Shown piece by piece: positions 61,863 through 64,000 of a stretch of 64,000 bases of DNA (positions are counted from its first letter, which is position 1; each line of letters begins with the position of its first letter). Origin of the DNA: Lachnospiraceae bacterium (GTDB lineage: Bacteria; Bacillota; Clostridia; Lachnospirales; Lachnospiraceae); contig JAFZLB010000052.1 in assembly GCA_017551665.1 (NCBI GenBank), forward strand, positions 18,044 through 82,043, given 5' to 3'. The translations under genes were made by a program, and so were the position numbers. Below the pieces are notes generated by a model. It was not told the origin of the DNA. It saw only the letters and a program-made list of their open reading frames with translations, and ran no database searches.

Positions 61863-62954
61863 ATGCAAATGGAACCGGAACAGAATGATCTCCCGGTGAT
61901 CCTGATCGTCGATGATGATCACATCAATCACATGGTGGCGCGGGAAGTGCTGAAGTCCCTTGCAAGGATTGACACCGCAAAAAGCGGGAGTGACGCGCTG
62001 GGCTATCTGGAGCTGCACAAACCGAAGCTCGTGCTGATGGACATCCGCATGCCCGGCATGGACGGCTTTGAGACTTTCCGCAGAATCCGCGAAATGCCGG
62101 CGGTCCGGGATGTGCCCGTCGTGTTTCTGACATCGGAGGTGGATCCCGATATCGAGGCCCGCTGCTTTGCGGACGGGGCGCAGGATTTTGTGCGGAAGCC
62201 CTTTGTGCCCGCGGTGCTGATCAACCGTGTCAAGCGCGTGCTGGAACAGCAGGAAAGCCGCATCCGGATGGAAAACATGATTCGGACGCAGGCCAGGGAG
62301 CTGACGCAGCGCATGGAGCAGATCGACGAGATGCAGGAAACGCTGCTGATCGGCCTCGCGGACATGATCGAGTTTAGGGACGAAGGCACCGGGAACCACG
62401 TGCGTCAGACACAGCTCTATGTGGAGCTCATCGCCTTTGAACTGAAGAAGCGCGGCATCTATACCGACATCCTGACGGACGAATACATCCGGAACACCAT
62501 CAAGGCCGCGCCGCTGCATGACATCGGCAAAATCCACGTGCCGGATTACATTCTGCAAAAGCCCGGCAAACTGACGGAAGAGGAGTTTGAGGAAATCAAA
62601 AAGCATCCGCTCTACGGCGCGGACATCATCGACAAGACGCTGAAGAAAATCGCGGACAACTCTTATATCGATGTCATACACGATATCGTGCTGTATCACC
62701 ACGAACGCTGGGACGGCAAGGGCTACCCGACGGGCAAAGCGGGGGAGGAGATTCCGCTCTGCGCACGCATCATGTCCGTGGCGGACGTGTTTGACGCGCT
62801 GTTTGAGGACCGTGTGTACAAGCCCGGCATCAAACCGATTTCCTCGACCATGGACATCATGCGAAAGGGACAGGGCACGCAGTTTGACCCCAAGGTACTG
62901 GAGGTGTTCCTGGATCTGACGAGGGATCTGCAGCTGCTGACCGGCCAGGACTGA
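61863..62954 (+). CDS. Response regulator with HD-GYP c-di-GMP phosphodiesterase domain
   Basis: The 363-residue protein has a receiver (LIVDDDHINHM; Asp in LVLMDIRMPGMDG; Lys in FVRKPFVPA), a helical linker (LTQRMEQIDEMQETL) and an HD-GYP domain: GNHVRQT, PLHDIGKIHVPDYIL, HHERWDGKGYPTG and ADVFDAL. All catalytic residues are present, so it should hydrolyse c-di-GMP under phosphorylation control. The start is ATG 61863 or 61869, after AGGAAAGGA. Confidence 0.93.
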   Translation: MQMEPEQNDLPVILIVDDDHINHMVAREVLKSLARIDTAKSGSDALGYLELHKPKLVLMDIRMPGMDGFETFRRIREMPAVRDVPVVFLTSEVDPDIEARCFADGAQDFVRKPFVPAVLINRVKRVLEQQESRIRMENMIRTQARELTQRMEQIDEMQETLLIGLADMIEFRDEGTGNHVRQTQLYVELIAFELKKRGIYTDILTDEYIRNTIKAAPLHDIGKIHVPDYILQKPGKLTEEEFEEIKKHPLYGADIIDKTLKKIADNSYIDVIHDIVLYHHERWDGKGYPTGKAGEEIPLCARIMSVADVFDALFEDRVYKPGIKPISSTMDIMRKGQGTQFDPKVLEVFLDLTRDLQLLTGQD

Positions 62955-62990
62955 GCACCCCGCGGTTTTCTGGGGGAGGAAAGGAGGGCT

Positions 62991-63878
62991 ATGGCAAGAT
63001 TGGGCGCATTGGAAGCGGGCGGCACAAAGATGGTCTGTGCCGTCGGCGACGAAGACGGGAATATTCTGGAACGCGGCGTCATTCCCACGGGAACGCCGGA
63101 AGAGACACTGCCCGCACTGATTTCGTATTTCAGGGAGCGGGAGATTGAAGCACTCGGCATCGCCTGCTTCGGCCCCGTGGATCTGAACCGGGAGAGCAAA
63201 ACTTACGGCCATATCCTGCAAACCCCCAAGGAAGCCTGGCGGATGTTTGATTTTGCCGGTGCCTTCCGGGAAGCGCTCGGCGTACCGGTGGGCTTTGATA
63301 CGGATGTCAACGGCGCGCTGCTCGGCGAAGTGACCTACGGCGCGTACAGGGGTGTGAAAAACGCCGTGTATTACACCGTCGGTACCGGCATCGGCGCCGG
63401 CGTCATGACGGAGGGGCGTCTCCTGCACGGGATGCAGCACGCGGAGGCCGGACACATCCTCATCCGTCCGCGGAAGGACGATACCTTTTCCGGCGTCTGT
63501 CCCTCGCACGGCACCTGCCTCGAGGGCATGGCCGCGGGCCCCGCGATCGAAGCGCGGACGGGAAAGGCCGGGAAGGAACTTGCCGACGGGGATGCCGTCT
63601 TTGATCTCATCGCGGAATATCTGGCCCAGGCGATGGTGACGGCGGTGATGATGCTAAGCCCCGAGGTCATCATTCTCGGCGGCGGCGTCATGGAACGGAG
63701 CGCGCTTTTTCCGTCAATCCGCCAAAAGACGCTTTCCCTGATCAATGGTTATATTGACACCAAACAGCTGCGGGACATCGATCACTACATCGTCCCCGCG
63801 TCCCTGCGGGGCGAGCAGGGCATCAAGGGCTGCCTCCGTCTTGCGCAGGAAGCGGCGGAAGGTGAAGTGAAAAAGTAA
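62991..63878 (+). CDS. ROK-family fructokinase-like sugar kinase
   Basis: The 295-residue kinase has LGALEAGGTKMVCAVG (phosphate-1 loop), ACFGPVDLN, DTDVNGALLGE (catalytic Asp), TVGTGIGAGV and the ROK zinc motif HAEAGHILIRPRKDD followed by CPSHGTCLEGMAAGPA. The pattern is that of YdhR/GmuE/ScrK fructokinases. GGAAAGGAGG precedes the ATG. Its last codons lie in an inverted repeat. Confidence 0.9.
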   Translation: MARLGALEAGGTKMVCAVGDEDGNILERGVIPTGTPEETLPALISYFREREIEALGIACFGPVDLNRESKTYGHILQTPKEAWRMFDFAGAFREALGVPVGFDTDVNGALLGEVTYGAYRGVKNAVYYTVGTGIGAGVMTEGRLLHGMQHAEAGHILIRPRKDDTFSGVCPSHGTCLEGMAAGPAIEARTGKAGKELADGDAVFDLIAEYLAQAMVTAVMMLSPEVIILGGGVMERSALFPSIRQKTLSLINGYIDTKQLRDIDHYIVPASLRGEQGIKGCLRLAQEAAEGEVKK

Positions 63879-63919
63879 ATTCCACTCTGAAACCAGGTCC
63901 ATACGGAGTGGAATTTACT
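63874..63919. terminator. 14-bp perfect inverted repeat at the end of the fructokinase gene
   Basis: AGTAAATTCCACTC (63874-63887) and GAGTGGAATTTACT (63906-63919) are exact complements with an 18-base loop. The gene's TAA (63876-63878) is in the left arm. There is no T-run, so it may be an element end and not a standard terminator. The remaining bases to 64000 hold a further small hairpin (AGTGG/CCACT, 63961-63973) and no gene. Confidence 0.5.
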
Positions 63920-64000
63920 CTTACAAACAGCGCCAAAATAGAACATACGATCTGTAAAAAAGTGGAAACCACTCGTACATTTAAACATACGGCTGGATTA

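Noticed and set aside
61767-63509. 580-codon minus-strand frame opposite the HD-GYP and ROK genes
   Set aside because: The plus-strand genes have all catalytic motifs; the antisense product has none.
1-64000. CRISPR arrays, tRNA/rRNA genes, insertion sequences or prophage
   Set aside because: No regularly spaced repeats, cloverleaf-like sequences, transposase/integrase motifs or phage structural genes were recognised by eye on either strand.

Overview
The window looks like a chromosomal segment of an anaerobic Clostridia-type Firmicute, probably Lachnospiraceae or a close relative. The evidence is lipoprotein-type solute-binding proteins with CUT1 sugar ABC permeases that share a separately encoded MsmX/UgpC-like ATPase, YesM/YesN-type two-component systems, hybrid kinases with Hpt domains, indolepyruvate:ferredoxin oxidoreductase, and AGGAGG ribosome binding sites. 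Most genes are GC-rich by eye. The first 5 kb, the gene at 21.8 kb and the permeases at 14.8-16.5 kb are more AT-rich. No rRNA, tRNA, CRISPR array, transposase or phage structural gene was recognised.

Layout. (1) 1-3543: a four-gene same-strand group (TM2 domain, 520-aa unknown, double TerB-like protein, glycine-zipper membrane protein) with no function I can assign. (2) 3544-5016: an accessory patch with an orphan RelB/DinJ-type antitoxin beside a perfect 24-bp palindrome, an orphan XRE/HigA-like regulator, a Uma2-family nuclease and short dispersed repeats. (3) 5048-18197: a sialic acid locus. nagA, a ROK kinase broken by an in-frame TAG, an AGE-family epimerase and nanA run leftward. An AraC regulator, a solute-binding protein, two permeases and a NanOx/YjhC-type oxidoreductase run rightward, followed by yhcH (anomerase family) on the other strand. 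tdk, a brnTA module and an SGNH hydrolase lie between. The NanOx homologue suggests use of 2,7-anhydro-Neu5Ac; no sialidase is present. (4) 18236-22171: a large hybrid kinase, a TauE/SafE transporter and a small antitoxin-like gene. (5) 22301-31661: a YesMN two-component system, an LplB/YtcP-type ABC transporter, a DUF4091 protein and the shared ATPase. (6) 39602-31709, leftward: two paralogous binding proteins, two permeases, a DUF6020 membrane protein, tadA and an SGNH hydrolase. (7) 39666-45723: an RND exporter with a large coiled-coil insertion, yfbR and a MATE exporter. (8) 45805-54209: a signalling island with hybrid kinase, divergent HD-domain protein, lone receiver, membrane kinase-like protein broken by a second in-frame TAG, NarL-type kinase, a receiver-only regulator, a LuxR-type regulator and a kinase-like protein that keeps only the dimerisation/His region. 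(9) 54224-60985: an acyl-CoA synthetase, then iorA-iorB-paaK-ACT for arylpyruvate/arylacetate metabolism, and a YesL-like protein. (10) 61084-63878: a pseudo-receiver/receiver protein, a receiver-HD-GYP protein and a ROK fructokinase-like enzyme.

The most unusual points are the two genes split by TAG codons that share the same downstream bases, the kinase remnant at 53643, the unassigned TerB/TM2 cluster, and stem-loops that separate binding-protein genes from permease genes in two independent ABC operons.
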